DNA of 53,933 nucleotides from Planctomycetota bacterium (lineage in GTDB: Bacteria > Planctomycetota > Phycisphaerae > WQYP01): NCBI GenBank assembly GCA_021810145.1, contig JAJZJL010000014.1:1-53933 (forward strand), written 5' to 3'. This document shows, piece by piece, positions 1 to 9,097 of the stretch; position 1 is the first letter of the stretch, and every line of letters begins with the position of its first letter. Below the pieces are notes generated by a model, which searched no databases, was not told the DNA's origin, and saw only the letters and a list, made by a program, of their open reading frames with translations. The translations under genes and the position numbers were made by a program.

Positions 1-260
1 TCAAGTACAAAACAATAATTTACATGAGAACACATTGCCGTAGAAAAACCACCCCAAAAAGCAGGAAAATGCAGTGCTATCAAGGGTTTTCTCTACCAAA
101 AATCACTTTTTCGGGGCTAAACTCTGGTTTTATTGATGGTAATAAGTGGCCCCAATGCGATTTTCTGTCGGAAAGATATGTCGCCAATTGTGCCGGTGGT
201 TCCTGCAGTACGGATGGGGCCGCAACGCATGGCGCAAAGCTTGATGCATCATTGCTGTAT
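1..260. other. Window edge, no supported gene
   Basis: No gene could be supported here. Short open frames exist on both strands, but none has a ribosome binding site or a recognisable protein. The region lies downstream of the minus-strand gene at 261-806 and probably holds its 3' untranslated region. Confidence 0.5.
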
Positions 261-806
261 TCACGCCTGAATTTCCAGGAGTTTTTGTCTGTCGCGGCAG
301 GCGTTCTTGAGATTATCCAGTGCCAGGACAACGGGCCGCAGGGATTCCGGCTTTTTTAATTCTGCCAAGACGATCTTTTCAACGGAAGATTCAATATCCG
401 CTGAAAGTTGGAGCATCCGCAGATCGGCCCCAAGCAACTGCTCCATGAGCGTTCGCTCATCACGGAATCGCCGCCAGATTCGATCCTCCGCCGGCGCAGG
501 CAAACCCTGTATATAAGCGGCCGCCGCGGAAATTCCTGACCGCAGGGCATTGAGTTCACGCAGTATCCCGGTTAATTCCGCCGGCGGGTATGGTTGCTCC
601 CGTGTTGGTGCTGGCATCCAGTGGGTTTGAAATTCCATCGCCAAAGTCCCCAATTTTTCCACTCCGTGGCCCAAAGGGACGCAGATCTTCTGCCGCACCA
701 GCAGGTCATCCGCCCGCAGACGATTCTCCGCGCGATAAAAATTAAATCCCCAGCCCAACATCAGCAGTTCAAGTTTCTGTATGACGGGATTGGTTATCTC
801 GGGCAT
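261..806 (-). CDS. Hypothetical protein, partner of SPFH gene
   Basis: I do not recognise this 181-residue protein. It has no signal peptide or membrane segment. The sequence is mostly charged and leucine-rich, probably helical, with a KIVLAELKKPESLRP stretch near the C-terminus. The ATG at 806 is preferred over the one at 812 because the GGAG motif lies 7 bases before 806 but only 1 base before 812. It follows the SPFH-domain gene by about 50 bases on the same strand, so the two are probably co-transcribed and may work together; that link is inference from position only. Confidence 0.75.
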   Translation of the reverse strand: MPEITNPVIQKLELLMLGWGFNFYRAENRLRADDLLVRQKICVPLGHGVEKLGTLAMEFQTHWMPAPTREQPYPPAELTGILRELNALRSGISAAAAYIQGLPAPAEDRIWRRFRDERTLMEQLLGADLRMLQLSADIESSVEKIVLAELKKPESLRPVVLALDNLKNACRDRQKLLEIQA

Positions 807-858
807 AAGCATTCTCCAGCACGCGGCCTGATTGTCTGAACTGCCGACAGGCGAGCGG

Positions 859-1719
859 CTATGTCAACTTGGATGCATTCGAACCGCCGTCGGCGACATT
901 TTCGAGCATGGAACCAACCGCCACATTTGGCAGGGCACCGCCAATATTAAATGGCAACCCCACCGCCATATTCGGAGCACTGACCACACCCTTCTCGGCC
1001 ATGAGCATGGCGGTGTAATATTGCACCGCCTCACGTTCTGTCAGGCCGAACGCCTTCAGCGCAATGAGCGCTTTCATTCGCGGATCGGCGGGATGCACCA
1101 GAACTTTGACGGTGTTGAGAAGAATTCCGTAAACTTTCAGAAATTCCTGCAAATGACCAAACACCAGTTGCGTAAGATCAGCAATTTTTTCATTGACCGA
1201 TTCAAGCGGCGTTAATTGAATCATCTGGTTAATCGCCTGTTCCACCACCGGCCCGGCATAGGCATTAAGATCTTTAGTGGTAAGTGTGTGGCCGCGATAG
1301 GGCATGTGCTGCACCAGGGCGATGGCATCTTCCTTCGTATCAACGTGGATATAGTAATCCACGTTGTAGGTCATTTCGGCCATTTCCCGCGACAACGCCA
1401 AGCCCTGGGTTTGAACCACCAGCTTGGCTTTATTGATATACAGAGCCTCATATTGCCAGGGGCTTTGGCCGCCGTAAAAAGCCTGCTGGATGGAACCGAT
1501 CAATGGCCGTTGAGGTGTTTCAATTGGAAACTGGCCCGTTTCATAGACATTTAATATCGCACCGCGCGATTTGAGCACGCAAAAATGGTTGCTTTCCACG
1601 GTCAGCAACGAACCATTCATGATGTCATTGTTGGGGTAATGCCAGAGAATGACTTCCGGCCCCATCATTTCCTCGCCATTGGCGGCAAGCGTGGAGATCA
1701 CACTGCGAATTCCGGCCAT
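859..1719 (-). CDS. SPFH-domain (virion-core-like) protein
   Basis: A 286-residue soluble protein resembling bacterial SPFH proteins annotated as virion core protein-like. Members are thought to form oligomeric scaffolds. Visible marks are an N-terminal beta-rich segment with LLTVESNHFCVLKSRGAILN, a central region with FYGGQSPWQYEALYINKAK that fits an SPFH core, and a C-terminal Gly/Ala/Asn-rich tail. Unlike many relatives it has no zinc ribbon at the end. The ATG at 1719 is chosen because AGGAG sits 8 bases upstream. It heads a likely two-gene unit with 261-806. The family call is by motif resemblance only. Confidence 0.6.
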   Translation of the reverse strand: MAGIRSVISTLAANGEEMMGPEVILWHYPNNDIMNGSLLTVESNHFCVLKSRGAILNVYETGQFPIETPQRPLIGSIQQAFYGGQSPWQYEALYINKAKLVVQTQGLALSREMAEMTYNVDYYIHVDTKEDAIALVQHMPYRGHTLTTKDLNAYAGPVVEQAINQMIQLTPLESVNEKIADLTQLVFGHLQEFLKVYGILLNTVKVLVHPADPRMKALIALKAFGLTEREAVQYYTAMLMAEKGVVSAPNMAVGLPFNIGGALPNVAVGSMLENVADGGSNASKLT

Positions 1720-1754
1720 ACAGCACTCCTTTGATCTAACATGCCCCAAAATAT

Positions 1755-1790
1755 AATCAGGCCCGAGAACACTGTCGTTCGGGCCTGATT
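1755..1790 (-). terminator. Perfect 12-bp stem hairpin terminator
   Basis: The arms 1755-1766 and 1779-1790 are perfect complements (AATCAGGCCCGA and TCGGGCCTGATT) around a 12-base loop. Read on the minus strand it follows the PEP-CTERM gene at 1861-2607 and is followed by ATATTTTGG, a moderate U-tract. It separates that gene from the SPFH pair. Confidence 0.7.
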
Positions 1791-1860
1791 AAAAATGTTA
1801 AAGCCATCGAATCATGGCGTCAATTTGTAAAAGTCATTCGCAGTTTGTTCCCTTAGTCGG

Positions 1861-2607
1861 TCAGGCAAGGCGCTTTTTACGCAGCAAGGCAAGACCACCA
1901 AGGCTGACAAGGCCCATGGCCAGCATGGCGCTGGTGCCTGGCAGTGGCAATGCCACGGGGGCGGGGGGATCCGTCTGGAAACTCAGCGTGGCCATATCGC
2001 CGGGATTAAGTCCCAGGGTGATCGTGGAGCCTAACGAGTAGGGATTGGTAACCGCAAAATCAACCGGGCCTACCGCGACATTTACTGTCGTTACGGGTCC
2101 AGTGGCCAAGGAATTCAATGTTACCATGCCGGAAGTCACGGAGGTATTATTGGCGGAACTGGTGTATTGCATATAGTCGGACTGCTGGCTGTCGGATGGT
2201 CGTGCGAAAAAGGTAACCGATGCCGCGCCGGTCAATACCGCCAGAGAACTTGACGGGGATGGCAAAAAGTTATTATCCAGAAGATTAATAGTCAATGTCT
2301 GAAAACTGTTGCTGGAATTGGCCGCCACAAAAGCTGCTGCGGCCTTCTCCAGAGGTACTTGTCCATCGGCTGGGGCCGAGGGGCTGTTGGATGAGGCGGT
2401 AAAGCCATAGATCGTGAATTTTCCAATGCCGGAAATCTGGCTTGCATTGATCTGATAATTATGGCCGCTGGAGTCCAATGTGCCATTGACACTCACCGTG
2501 TTCGAGCCGGAACTGAATGTTGCGACCAGAGCTGCATTAGCTGCGGACGCAAAAATACCTGACAGCAATAATCCGCAAACCCCTGCGTACATCTTGTTTG
2601 GCTTCAT
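1861..2607 (-). CDS. Secreted protein with PEP-CTERM-like anchor
   Basis: A 248-residue exported protein of unknown function. Residues 1-25 form a Sec signal peptide ending in SAANA. The mature part is rich in Ser, Thr, Asn and Val, as expected for an extracellular beta-rich protein. The C-terminus has the three-part layout of PEP-CTERM sorting tags: a PLPGT motif near residue 221, a hydrophobic helix and an RKKR cluster. Leu-Pro-Gly replaces the usual Pro-Glu-Pro, so it is a variant. AGGAGG before the ATG is a near-perfect ribosome binding site. The family is normally processed by an exosortase, which is not in this window. Confidence 0.8.
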   Translation of the reverse strand: MKPNKMYAGVCGLLLSGIFASAANAALVATFSSGSNTVSVNGTLDSSGHNYQINASQISGIGKFTIYGFTASSNSPSAPADGQVPLEKAAAAFVAANSSNSFQTLTINLLDNNFLPSPSSSLAVLTGAASVTFFARPSDSQQSDYMQYTSSANNTSVTSGMVTLNSLATGPVTTVNVAVGPVDFAVTNPYSLGSTITLGLNPGDMATLSFQTDPPAPVALPLPGTSAMLAMGLVSLGGLALLRKKRLA

Positions 2608-2658
2608 CTCGGTTCCTCCTTTAGAGGTAAAACGCTCTCAAAAAAGATTCTAACATCC

Positions 2659-3468
2659 TCAACATTTCTGGTCAAAACCCGGGCGATATTTTTTGCGTCC
2701 CAGCAGGCCCAATCCCAGCAAGCCCGCCGCAAACATGGGCAGCACGGATGGTTCCGGTGTGCTGGAGAGCGAAACATTTGTCGCCGAAATGAAGCTCTGG
2801 CCGTTATTGGTTAAGCTTAGTGACTGATCTGGTGCCAGCGTAACCCGCAGCACTGATGTTAATGAATACGGTGAGCCGGAAGTTACCAGATTTCCCGCGG
2901 ACGCTGCGGATAAACTGTAATTGGTTATTGTGGGCGAAGTCGAACTCCACGCTCCGGTGCTGATGGTGGTCCCCGCGGTTGATGCGCCAACTGCGGGTGC
3001 AGTCGTAAAAAGGGTGTTTGCGGAATCGGCAAATGTCTGAAACGACATGCTGAAACTGCCTCCTTCAAACGTTCCGCCGTCACTGTGATTAAACTGTACC
3101 GCGTTATAGGCGCCGGAACCGGACTGGCTGAATCCGGTGGCACTTAAAATCAATTCCAGTGTGTCTGTCGTGTTGCCGGTATTGGAGATCGTCGAGGCGG
3201 TATAAGACAGCACCGCCGTTGGCAGTGACTGCGCCGTGGCACCCAGATTCGCCATATCCGAAATATTGTACTGAAAATTACCCAAGCTTTGCGTGCCGTT
3301 TGAGCTTGCCAGCACATATCCTGATGCGGCAGAGCTTGAATACGTCATCGGCGCAACCGTTGAGCCTGTATCAATGACGGTCAACGCCACTGTATCGGCA
3401 TGTACCGTGGCCGCAACGGTTGAAATGGTGGCTGCAGCCGCAAAAGCAATCAAGCTTTTGTTGAACAT
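2659..3468 (-). CDS. PEP-CTERM secreted protein
   Basis: A 269-residue exported protein. Residues 1-24 are a signal peptide ending in VHA. The mature region is low in charge and rich in Ser, Thr, Ala and Gly. The C-terminal tag is canonical: TPEP at about 237-240, a hydrophobic segment and GRKK near 257-260. Ten further residues (YRPGFDQKC) follow the basic cluster, more than usual. AGGGG lies before the ATG. It is transcribed from the promoter at 3618-3645, and the next PEP-CTERM gene follows 51 bases downstream, so both may share a message. The substrate or surface role cannot be read from the sequence. Confidence 0.85.
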   Translation of the reverse strand: MFNKSLIAFAAAATISTVAATVHADTVALTVIDTGSTVAPMTYSSSAASGYVLASSNGTQSLGNFQYNISDMANLGATAQSLPTAVLSYTASTISNTGNTTDTLELILSATGFSQSGSGAYNAVQFNHSDGGTFEGGSFSMSFQTFADSANTLFTTAPAVGASTAGTTISTGAWSSTSPTITNYSLSAASAGNLVTSGSPYSLTSVLRVTLAPDQSLSLTNNGQSFISATNVSLSSTPEPSVLPMFAAGLLGLGLLGRKKYRPGFDQKC

Positions 3469-3880
3469 CTTTCTATCCCCTTAAGCAACACAAACAGGTA
3501 ACTTCGTCAACGCGCGGACCTGCAACCCCGCAGCGTGCAATGCGTAAGTTGAAAAGCTCCACAACCGGGACTTGAGTTTTCTCATCTCTCCCGATGCATG
3601 AAACTTCTGATAAGCCAACTATAAAATAACCGCATCAAGAGTCAAAGAAAAAATTAGATTTTTCAGCGAATTTATGGTTATCACACGTAACGGTGCGCTG
3701 CCATGGTCTCATAACCGCGTGCCGAGAGTAGAAAACGTTCCGATAATATAAGTCCACATAACCTTGGATGCCGTCGGGTTTTCCGTTACCATTTAATGGG
3801 TCGCTTTGCCACCTGACTGGCGGAACGTAAACTTGGTGGTCTCAATGGTGGCCATTACTTCAACTGTGGAGGATTCAACC
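3469..3880. other. Divergent intergenic region
   Basis: This 412-base gap separates the minus-strand PEP-CTERM gene from the plus-strand GH127 gene. It holds a good minus-strand promoter (3618-3645) and a leader of roughly 140 bases for the PEP-CTERM gene. An in-frame upstream extension of the GH127 frame back to 3806 has no ribosome binding site. No clear plus-strand promoter was found; TAATAT near 3743 is the best -10 candidate. Confidence 0.5.
3618..3645 (-). promoter_or_regulatory. Sigma70-type promoter for PEP-CTERM gene
   Basis: On the minus strand, TTGACT (3645-3640) and TATAGT (3623-3618) are separated by 16 bases, one mismatch each from consensus. Transcription would start near 3611, giving a leader of about 140 bases before the ATG at 3468. 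Confidence 0.6.
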
Positions 3881-6352
3881 ATGGCAGAATTGACAGCAAC
3901 ACGACGGCAGGCCCTGCTTTCAGCGGCGGTCGGGGGAATGGCTCTGGCGGTTACCACGGTAACGCGGGCCAGTGTGCCCCAGGAAAACCAATCCGGTTTT
4001 ATCGATTCCGGAAGCGTGCCCATGAAGGCGTACAGTTTTGATCTCTCGGATGTTCAGATTTTGGATGGACCGTTTCATGACAACATGACCCGCGATCTGA
4101 ATTATCTGCTGGCTTATGACTGCGATCGGTTGCTGGCCTCGTTCCAGAAAGTATCACGCCTGCCGACCAAGGCTCCAACATTGGGCGGGTGGGACGCCGG
4201 AGGACAGGGCGGCACCATCTGCGGGCACTATCTGTCTGCTTGCTCCATGATGTACGCCCATACCCGCGATCATCGCCTGCTGGAAAAAATCGATTATCTG
4301 CTGCCGCATCTGGCAAAATGCCAGAAGGCCAATGGCAAAATCGATCCGCGCTTCGCCGGTTATCTTGCCGGCCTGCCCGGCAGTATTAAGGCGTTTGGTG
4401 ATGCACTGGATGGCAAAATTAATGTCGGCAATCCCCATGCGCTGTTTACCTTCTCACTTAACGGCATGTGGTCGCCCTGGTATTCCATTCATAAAATTCT
4501 CGCCGGGCTGCGTGATACCTGGCTGCATACCGGAAGGCCGCAGGCAAAAGAGATTCTGATCGGCCTGGCAGACTGGTCGTTGCAATATCCGGCCCGGCTT
4601 TCAGTTGCGCAGATGCAGACCATGCTGATCAGCGAGCAAGGCGGCATGAATGAAGTGCTCGCGGATGTTTACTGCATCACCGGCGACCGGAAATATCTCC
4701 GTGGTGCCGAAGCATTTAATGAACACTCCCAGCTTGATCCGCTGATGCACCGAAAGGACATTCTTACCGGCACGCATTCCAATCAGTACATTCCGCGGGT
4801 TATCGGCATTGCCCGTGAATATGAACTCACCGGAAACGGCAAATACCGCGCCGGTGCCGAGTTTTTCTGGGAAAATGTTGCCCGGCATCGCACATACGTC
4901 TTTGGCGGCAACTCCAATCGTGAATACTTTTTCCCGCTGGGAGATGCTTTCCAGCAGCTTTCCGTCGGGTCCGCTGAAACCTGTTGCACCTACAATATTC
5001 TCAAGCTTACCGAACATTACTTCAGTTGGAATCCCACCATGGAGGCCGCTGATTTTTTTGAACGCGGTCTGGTCAACCATATTCTCGGCTCCCAGGATCC
5101 GGCTACCGGCATGATGACATATTACATGTCCATGCGACCGGGGCATTTCAAGACTTTTAACACCCCATGGGATTCCTGCTGGTGCTGCATGAGCACGGGT
5201 ATGGAAAACCATGCCAAATACTCGCGCGGAGTGTATTACCATAACGGCGACACCCTGTGGATCAATGTATTTATGGCCACGGAGTTGCACTGGAAAAATA
5301 AGGGAATGAAGGTTCGCCAAACCACGCGATTCCCGGATGAAAACAACGTCCGCGTGGAATTTACATGCCGACAACCCACGCAGGCCACCATTAAATTAAG
5401 ACACCCTCATTGGTCCACGCCGGCCATGAGCATCAAACTCAACGGGAAAGCCATCGACGCCGGAAAGCCGGGAACCTATCTGGATATATCCCGACAATGG
5501 TCGAATGGCGATGTGTTGGAAATTCAATTGCAGACCCCGCTGCGTATCGAGCGCATGGCACATCACCCGTCCAAATTCGCTATCCTTGCCGGGCCGACGG
5601 TGTTGGCCGCGGTTCTGGGCAATGATCTGATGTTGCCCCCTGTTCCATATGCCAATGGAGACCAGTACGAATGGGCAAAAGTACCCGATCCGGTAACCAT
5701 ACCCGTGATGGTTCCGGCGGATCAACCCGTTGAGGATTGGGTCAAGCCCGACGCAATGGAGCCATTGGTATGGCACACCCACGGCGCGGGCCGGCCCATG
5801 GATGTCAAACTTGTGCCCTTTCACAAGGTCGCCCATGAGCGGTATGTCGTCTACTTTGATGAGCTTTCAGAAGCCCAATGGCAACAGCGGCAAAAGCAGG
5901 CCGAAGCGGAAGCGAAGCTGGAAAAGGAGCTTTCCAGAAATACCGTTGACCATTTCGAGCCGGGCAATACGGCATCGGAACAACGCCACAATCTGGCTGA
6001 CGTGGAAAACAGTGATACCGGCAATTTTGATGGCCGATCCTGGCGCGATGCCCGCAATGGTGGTGGTTTCAGCTTCAACATGAAGGTTTTGCCAAACCAG
6101 CCCATGACGTTAATGATGACATTTTGGGGTTCGGACGCCGGCGGACGAGTTTTTAACGTGCTGGTGGATGGCCGGAAAATCGCCACGGAAACCCTTAATA
6201 ACAACCAGCCGGGCAAGTTGTTTCATCAGCGGTGGCAACTTCCGGCAGCGCTGACCGCGGGCAAACAGCATATAACGGTCCGACTTCAGGCGCATCCTGG
6301 CATGATGGCCGGCGGCTTGTTCGGATGCAGAACCCTGCGGGCAGCTAATTAG
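3881..6352 (+). CDS. GH127 beta-L-arabinofuranosidase-like, Tat-exported
   Basis: An 823-residue glycoside hydrolase of family 127 (formerly DUF1680), whose known members release beta-L-arabinofuranose from plant glycans. In the characterised Bifidobacterium enzyme a zinc-bound cysteine is the nucleophile, with one Glu and three Cys as ligands. The matching residues here are E366-T-C368 in a SAETCC motif and C435-C436 in CWCCMSTGMEN. Residues 1-30 form a Tat-type signal (TRRQALLSAAVGGMALAV). The C-terminal 130 residues form a beta-rich accessory domain. The ATG at 3881 follows GGAGGA; an in-frame extension to 3806 is rejected. A tatA homologue lies 6 kb away. The exact substrate is unknown. 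Confidence 0.85.
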   Translation: MAELTATRRQALLSAAVGGMALAVTTVTRASVPQENQSGFIDSGSVPMKAYSFDLSDVQILDGPFHDNMTRDLNYLLAYDCDRLLASFQKVSRLPTKAPTLGGWDAGGQGGTICGHYLSACSMMYAHTRDHRLLEKIDYLLPHLAKCQKANGKIDPRFAGYLAGLPGSIKAFGDALDGKINVGNPHALFTFSLNGMWSPWYSIHKILAGLRDTWLHTGRPQAKEILIGLADWSLQYPARLSVAQMQTMLISEQGGMNEVLADVYCITGDRKYLRGAEAFNEHSQLDPLMHRKDILTGTHSNQYIPRVIGIAREYELTGNGKYRAGAEFFWENVARHRTYVFGGNSNREYFFPLGDAFQQLSVGSAETCCTYNILKLTEHYFSWNPTMEAADFFERGLVNHILGSQDPATGMMTYYMSMRPGHFKTFNTPWDSCWCCMSTGMENHAKYSRGVYYHNGDTLWINVFMATELHWKNKGMKVRQTTRFPDENNVRVEFTCRQPTQATIKLRHPHWSTPAMSIKLNGKAIDAGKPGTYLDISRQWSNGDVLEIQLQTPLRIERMAHHPSKFAILAGPTVLAAVLGNDLMLPPVPYANGDQYEWAKVPDPVTIPVMVPADQPVEDWVKPDAMEPLVWHTHGAGRPMDVKLVPFHKVAHERYVVYFDELSEAQWQQRQKQAEAEAKLEKELSRNTVDHFEPGNTASEQRHNLADVENSDTGNFDGRSWRDARNGGGFSFNMKVLPNQPMTLMMTFWGSDAGGRVFNVLVDGRKIATETLNNNQPGKLFHQRWQLPAALTAGKQHITVRLQAHPGMMAGGLFGCRTLRAAN

Positions 6353-6674
6353 CTGCGCCAACCTGTAAGGCATAAAAAAGCGTTATGCCCCGGGGAGTAT
6401 CGCCGAGTTTGTCCGCGTGGTGCGGGAATATGGCGCCAGTGGCCGGAAAAAGAACATTTGCCTGCCGGGAAAACCGATGGATTGTGCCGGCTGCCAACCG
6501 CGAAATGATCACCCGGTGCCGCAAGGCATGTGGTTCCCGGTGCGTGGCGGATTGTTCGGGCTGTTATGCCGTTCTTTCCTCCAAAAGCCACGCTGGCAGA
6601 GGCGAAGTGACGGTGCGGCGCTGCGAATACGCCTGGCTTCTGTGCGCAATGCGGCCCGGCTTGATTGGAAATAT
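6353..6674. other. Gap between GH127 and DUF58 genes
   Basis: This 322-base gap has a 7-bp hairpin just after the GH127 stop (GGCATAA at 6369-6375 with TTATGCC at 6383-6389), without a U-tract. The DUF58 reading frame stays open back to 6417, but the translated stretch is Cys/Arg/Trp-rich and unlike the family, so it is treated as non-coding. Confidence 0.45.
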
Positions 6675-7565
6675 ATGCCTGATACCGCGCTACCATGGCC
6701 TGATCGAAAATTGATGGCGCTGCTGCGTCGGCTTGCGATATATCCAACGGCGGCGCAACGTTCGGCCCGGTTTGTCGGCCAGCGCAGCAATCGCCGGGGC
6801 GTAAGCATGGAACCGGCGGATTCCAGGGCCTACGTTCAGGGAGACGATCTGCGGCATCTGGACTGGGGGCAGTTGGCGAAATTTGATCAGCTTGTTGTGC
6901 GGCTGTTTTATGCCCAGCGTGCTTTGCGTGTTGCCATTGCGCTGGACTGCTCGGCCAGCATGACGCTGGGAAGACCTCGCAAATTTGATATGGCCCGGTC
7001 GCTCGCCGCCTGCCTTGGCATAATTGCTCTCCATGGTCGCAATGAATTAACACTGGTAACCGCCCCGGCCTCCGCGCCCGCGCAGCGCATCGCCGACCTT
7101 GCAGACAGCCACTTTATAATGGCCGACATGCTTACGAAACTGCGCTCGCTTGAGGCGGGGGGCGAATTGGATTTGCCGGCGCTGCTTACCATGTCCACCC
7201 GAAAGCCCGCAGACCTGCTGATAGTCATTTCCGATTGTCTGCCGCCACAGGATTTGACCCGTGCGTTTGCCGCGGTTGCCGCGGGCGGCACCCGGCTGAT
7301 CGTGCTGCACACATTGTCTCCGGAAGAACTTCGGCCACCGTTTCTCCAGCCGGTTACGCTGCGCGATCCGGAGACTTCGCGCCGGCGTGATGTATCGGGT
7401 GGAAAATCAGCGCACGATGCCTATATCACCGCATTGCAGCGCTGGCGAAGCGAACTGTCACAGAGCGTCCGGAGTTGCGGCGGGATATATATTGATATAT
7501 TGACATCACAAGATATAGAGGAGATTCTCACGCATCATTTCTCCGGTGTTCTCGTGGCGCAATGA
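6675..7565 (+). CDS. DUF58 domain protein
   Basis: A protein of about 296 residues with the DUF58 signature: RRG followed by RAYVQGDDLRHLDW (51-64) and then VRLFYAQRALRVAIALDCSASM, where D91-x-S93-x-S95 looks like a von Willebrand A metal site. Family members usually sit beside MoxR-type AAA ATPases and are thought to act in assembly or maturation of envelope or enzyme complexes; no moxR is seen here. The ATG at 6675 is the best guess, with GGAA 4 bases upstream; GTG/ATG starts back to 6417 and one at 6714 are alternatives. Function beyond the family is not known. Confidence 0.75.
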   Translation: MPDTALPWPDRKLMALLRRLAIYPTAAQRSARFVGQRSNRRGVSMEPADSRAYVQGDDLRHLDWGQLAKFDQLVVRLFYAQRALRVAIALDCSASMTLGRPRKFDMARSLAACLGIIALHGRNELTLVTAPASAPAQRIADLADSHFIMADMLTKLRSLEAGGELDLPALLTMSTRKPADLLIVISDCLPPQDLTRAFAAVAAGGTRLIVLHTLSPEELRPPFLQPVTLRDPETSRRRDVSGGKSAHDAYITALQRWRSELSQSVRSCGGIYIDILTSQDIEEILTHHFSGVLVAQ

Positions 7566-7695
7566 AGTTGAAAAGCGCGGCGCGGAGAAAAAAAATAAAA
7601 ATTCCAGTTTTTTCTTAATGAGAAATGCGCAATAGTGCCGATAACTACGATGTCGTGATTTTTGTCTTTACCACAATTGAAAGGGGGTGATACAA

Positions 7696-7797
7696 ATGGC
7701 GACGAAAAAGAAGGCTGCAAGCAGCAAGAGCACGAAGAAATCTTCACCGAAGAAATCTTCCAAGAAAAGCACGAAGAAATCCGCAAGCCGGCGGTAA
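7696..7797 (+). CDS. 33-residue lysine/serine-rich basic protein
   Basis: A 33-residue open frame of 12 Lys, 10 Ser and few other residues. It contains STKKSSPKKSSKKSTKKS and ends in ASRR. It has an exceptionally strong ribosome binding site, AGGGGGTGAT, 5 bases before the ATG, and is followed by a hairpin and a strong terminator, so it looks like a real single-gene transcript. The composition resembles the tails of histone H1-like or AlgP-type nucleoid proteins, so DNA or RNA binding is a reasonable inference. It is too short for homology-based naming. Confidence 0.7.
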   Translation: MATKKKAASSKSTKKSSPKKSSKKSTKKSASRR

Positions 7798-7870
7798 TTC
7801 GTGTCATCTGCGGCGCTCCGATTTATTCGGAGCCTCTTGCTTGGCCGCAAATATGCGATCTAACGCATTA

Positions 7871-7896
7871 GCCCGCGAGTTATCGCGGGCTTTTTT
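7871..7896 (+). terminator. Rho-independent terminator
   Basis: GCCCGCG (7871-7877) pairs with CGCGGGC (7884-7890) around a 6-base loop and is followed by TTTTTT. It ends the transcript of the small basic protein. A second hairpin (GCTCCGA 7815-7821 with TCGGAGC 7827-7833) lies between the stop codon and this terminator. Confidence 0.85.
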
Positions 7897-8014
7897 CTTG
7901 CGCGCTACCCGCGGGAATTCATATTGCCGCCTGCGTGTGCCAGGAAGTTAAATCGAACGGCGTACCGTCGGGTTGCATTTCGTCTGTCGCCAATGCTCGA
8001 TGATTTCACCCGGG

Positions 8015-8896
8015 TCAGGCCAAGTTGCGTCGCCGAACCATTAAACCTGCCGCCGCCACCCCCATCAGCAGTAAAAAGCCCGCAGTTGGTTCCGGTGTGG
8101 TAATCACAGTGAAATAGGTTGAATTTTGAAAATAAGTGGCTCCCATGACGCCGGAAATTTGCGAGTTGTCCATTGTGCCGATGGCCAAATCCAAGTAGCC
8201 GGTATAGCTCTGGCCGGGGCTTAGTGTGTTGGCTGTAATGGTGTAACTGTCAGGCAGCCCGGATCCTGAATTGAACGTATTTAAGTTTACGTAGGTGTTG
8301 TCCAAACCGAAGTTCAAATGCAGATCGTTCGAGGCATTCCATGTAATGGTGTTATTAACCGTTGGATCGATCACGAGATTTCCACCCGACCAACTGGTGT
8401 TGCTGATCGTTGGTATATCCGTCGGATATGTTATGCCGCTAAGCGCCAAAGTGGATGTATACGTATTGGGAGTGCTGGTATTAATGGTGAAAGTATAATT
8501 GCCGTCGGGAAATGCCGAATTAAGGGCGTTCGCGGAGGTAAAATACTGCGTATCTTTAACGCGCGTATTGTCGCTGTTGATCGCATAAGTTACCGTTCCG
8601 GTGGCACCCGCCGGCGGTGTTAACGTCGAGCTTGCAAGTATGGTTCCCGATGAGCCATTGTCAATTTCCGTCTGAAATTCATAAGGATTTATCGAGGCAA
8701 TGGTTGGCGTACCGGTACCGGTTTGGGTGTAATTCGCCGTTTTTCCCGCCACATATTGTCCCACATCCGTAACCGTGGCCATGGCAGAAGCGCTGGTTGC
8801 GGACAGGACAATTGCCCCAATTACGAATAGTGCCCTCCGGGCTTGCGGTTGTGATATCGTAGGAATGCAAGGTGTGACTGAAGATTCATGGCGCAT
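8015..8896 (-). CDS. PEP-CTERM secreted protein
   Basis: A 293-residue exported protein. A hydrophobic segment at about 23-38, preceded by QARR, ends in SATSASA, giving a signal peptide with a long N-region. The mature part is Thr/Asn/Gly/Ser-rich and beta-like, with several YTG and NTYT pieces. The C-terminus carries TTPEP (266-270), a hydrophobic helix and RRR, a canonical PEP-CTERM tag. The ATG at 8896 is preceded by CAGGAG at good spacing; the frame extends upstream to 9112 but that part overlaps the divergent gene. It is divergent from a LuxR-type regulator, which may control it. Confidence 0.85.
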   Translation of the reverse strand: MRHESSVTPCIPTISQPQARRALFVIGAIVLSATSASAMATVTDVGQYVAGKTANYTQTGTGTPTIASINPYEFQTEIDNGSSGTILASSTLTPPAGATGTVTYAINSDNTRVKDTQYFTSANALNSAFPDGNYTFTINTSTPNTYTSTLALSGITYPTDIPTISNTSWSGGNLVIDPTVNNTITWNASNDLHLNFGLDNTYVNLNTFNSGSGLPDSYTITANTLSPGQSYTGYLDLAIGTMDNSQISGVMGATYFQNSTYFTVITTPEPTAGFLLLMGVAAAGLMVRRRNLA

Positions 8897-8961
8897 GGTA
8901 AATCTCCTGAAAAAGATTCTGTAAGATTGACATAAGATGAGCACTCTCACCTCTATAAACG

Positions 8962-8989
8962 AGTATACACGTGAAGATATTACCAGCAA
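8962..8989 (-). promoter_or_regulatory. Likely promoter for PEP-CTERM gene
   Basis: On the minus strand TTGCTG (8989-8984) is 16 bases from TATACT (8967-8962). It lies about 65 bases upstream of the ATG at 8896, inside the 201-base divergent region shared with the LuxR-type gene. Confidence 0.5.
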
Positions 8990-9097
8990 GACGCCTGAAC
9001 AGGCCGCAGACCTGGCAGATGACATATCACCGCGGTATCGGTCATAATACAGCCTTCCGGAAGCTTTACGACGGCGGAAATAATCAGGGAGTGCCTT

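Noticed and set aside
4601-5374. 257-codon antisense frame inside the GH127 gene
   Set aside because: The sense strand has intact catalytic motifs throughout; the antisense product is His/Gly-rich without any recognisable domain.
6417-6674. N-terminal extension of the DUF58 protein
   Set aside because: Open but the encoded stretch is Cys/Trp/Arg-rich and unlike the family; the domain begins after 6720.
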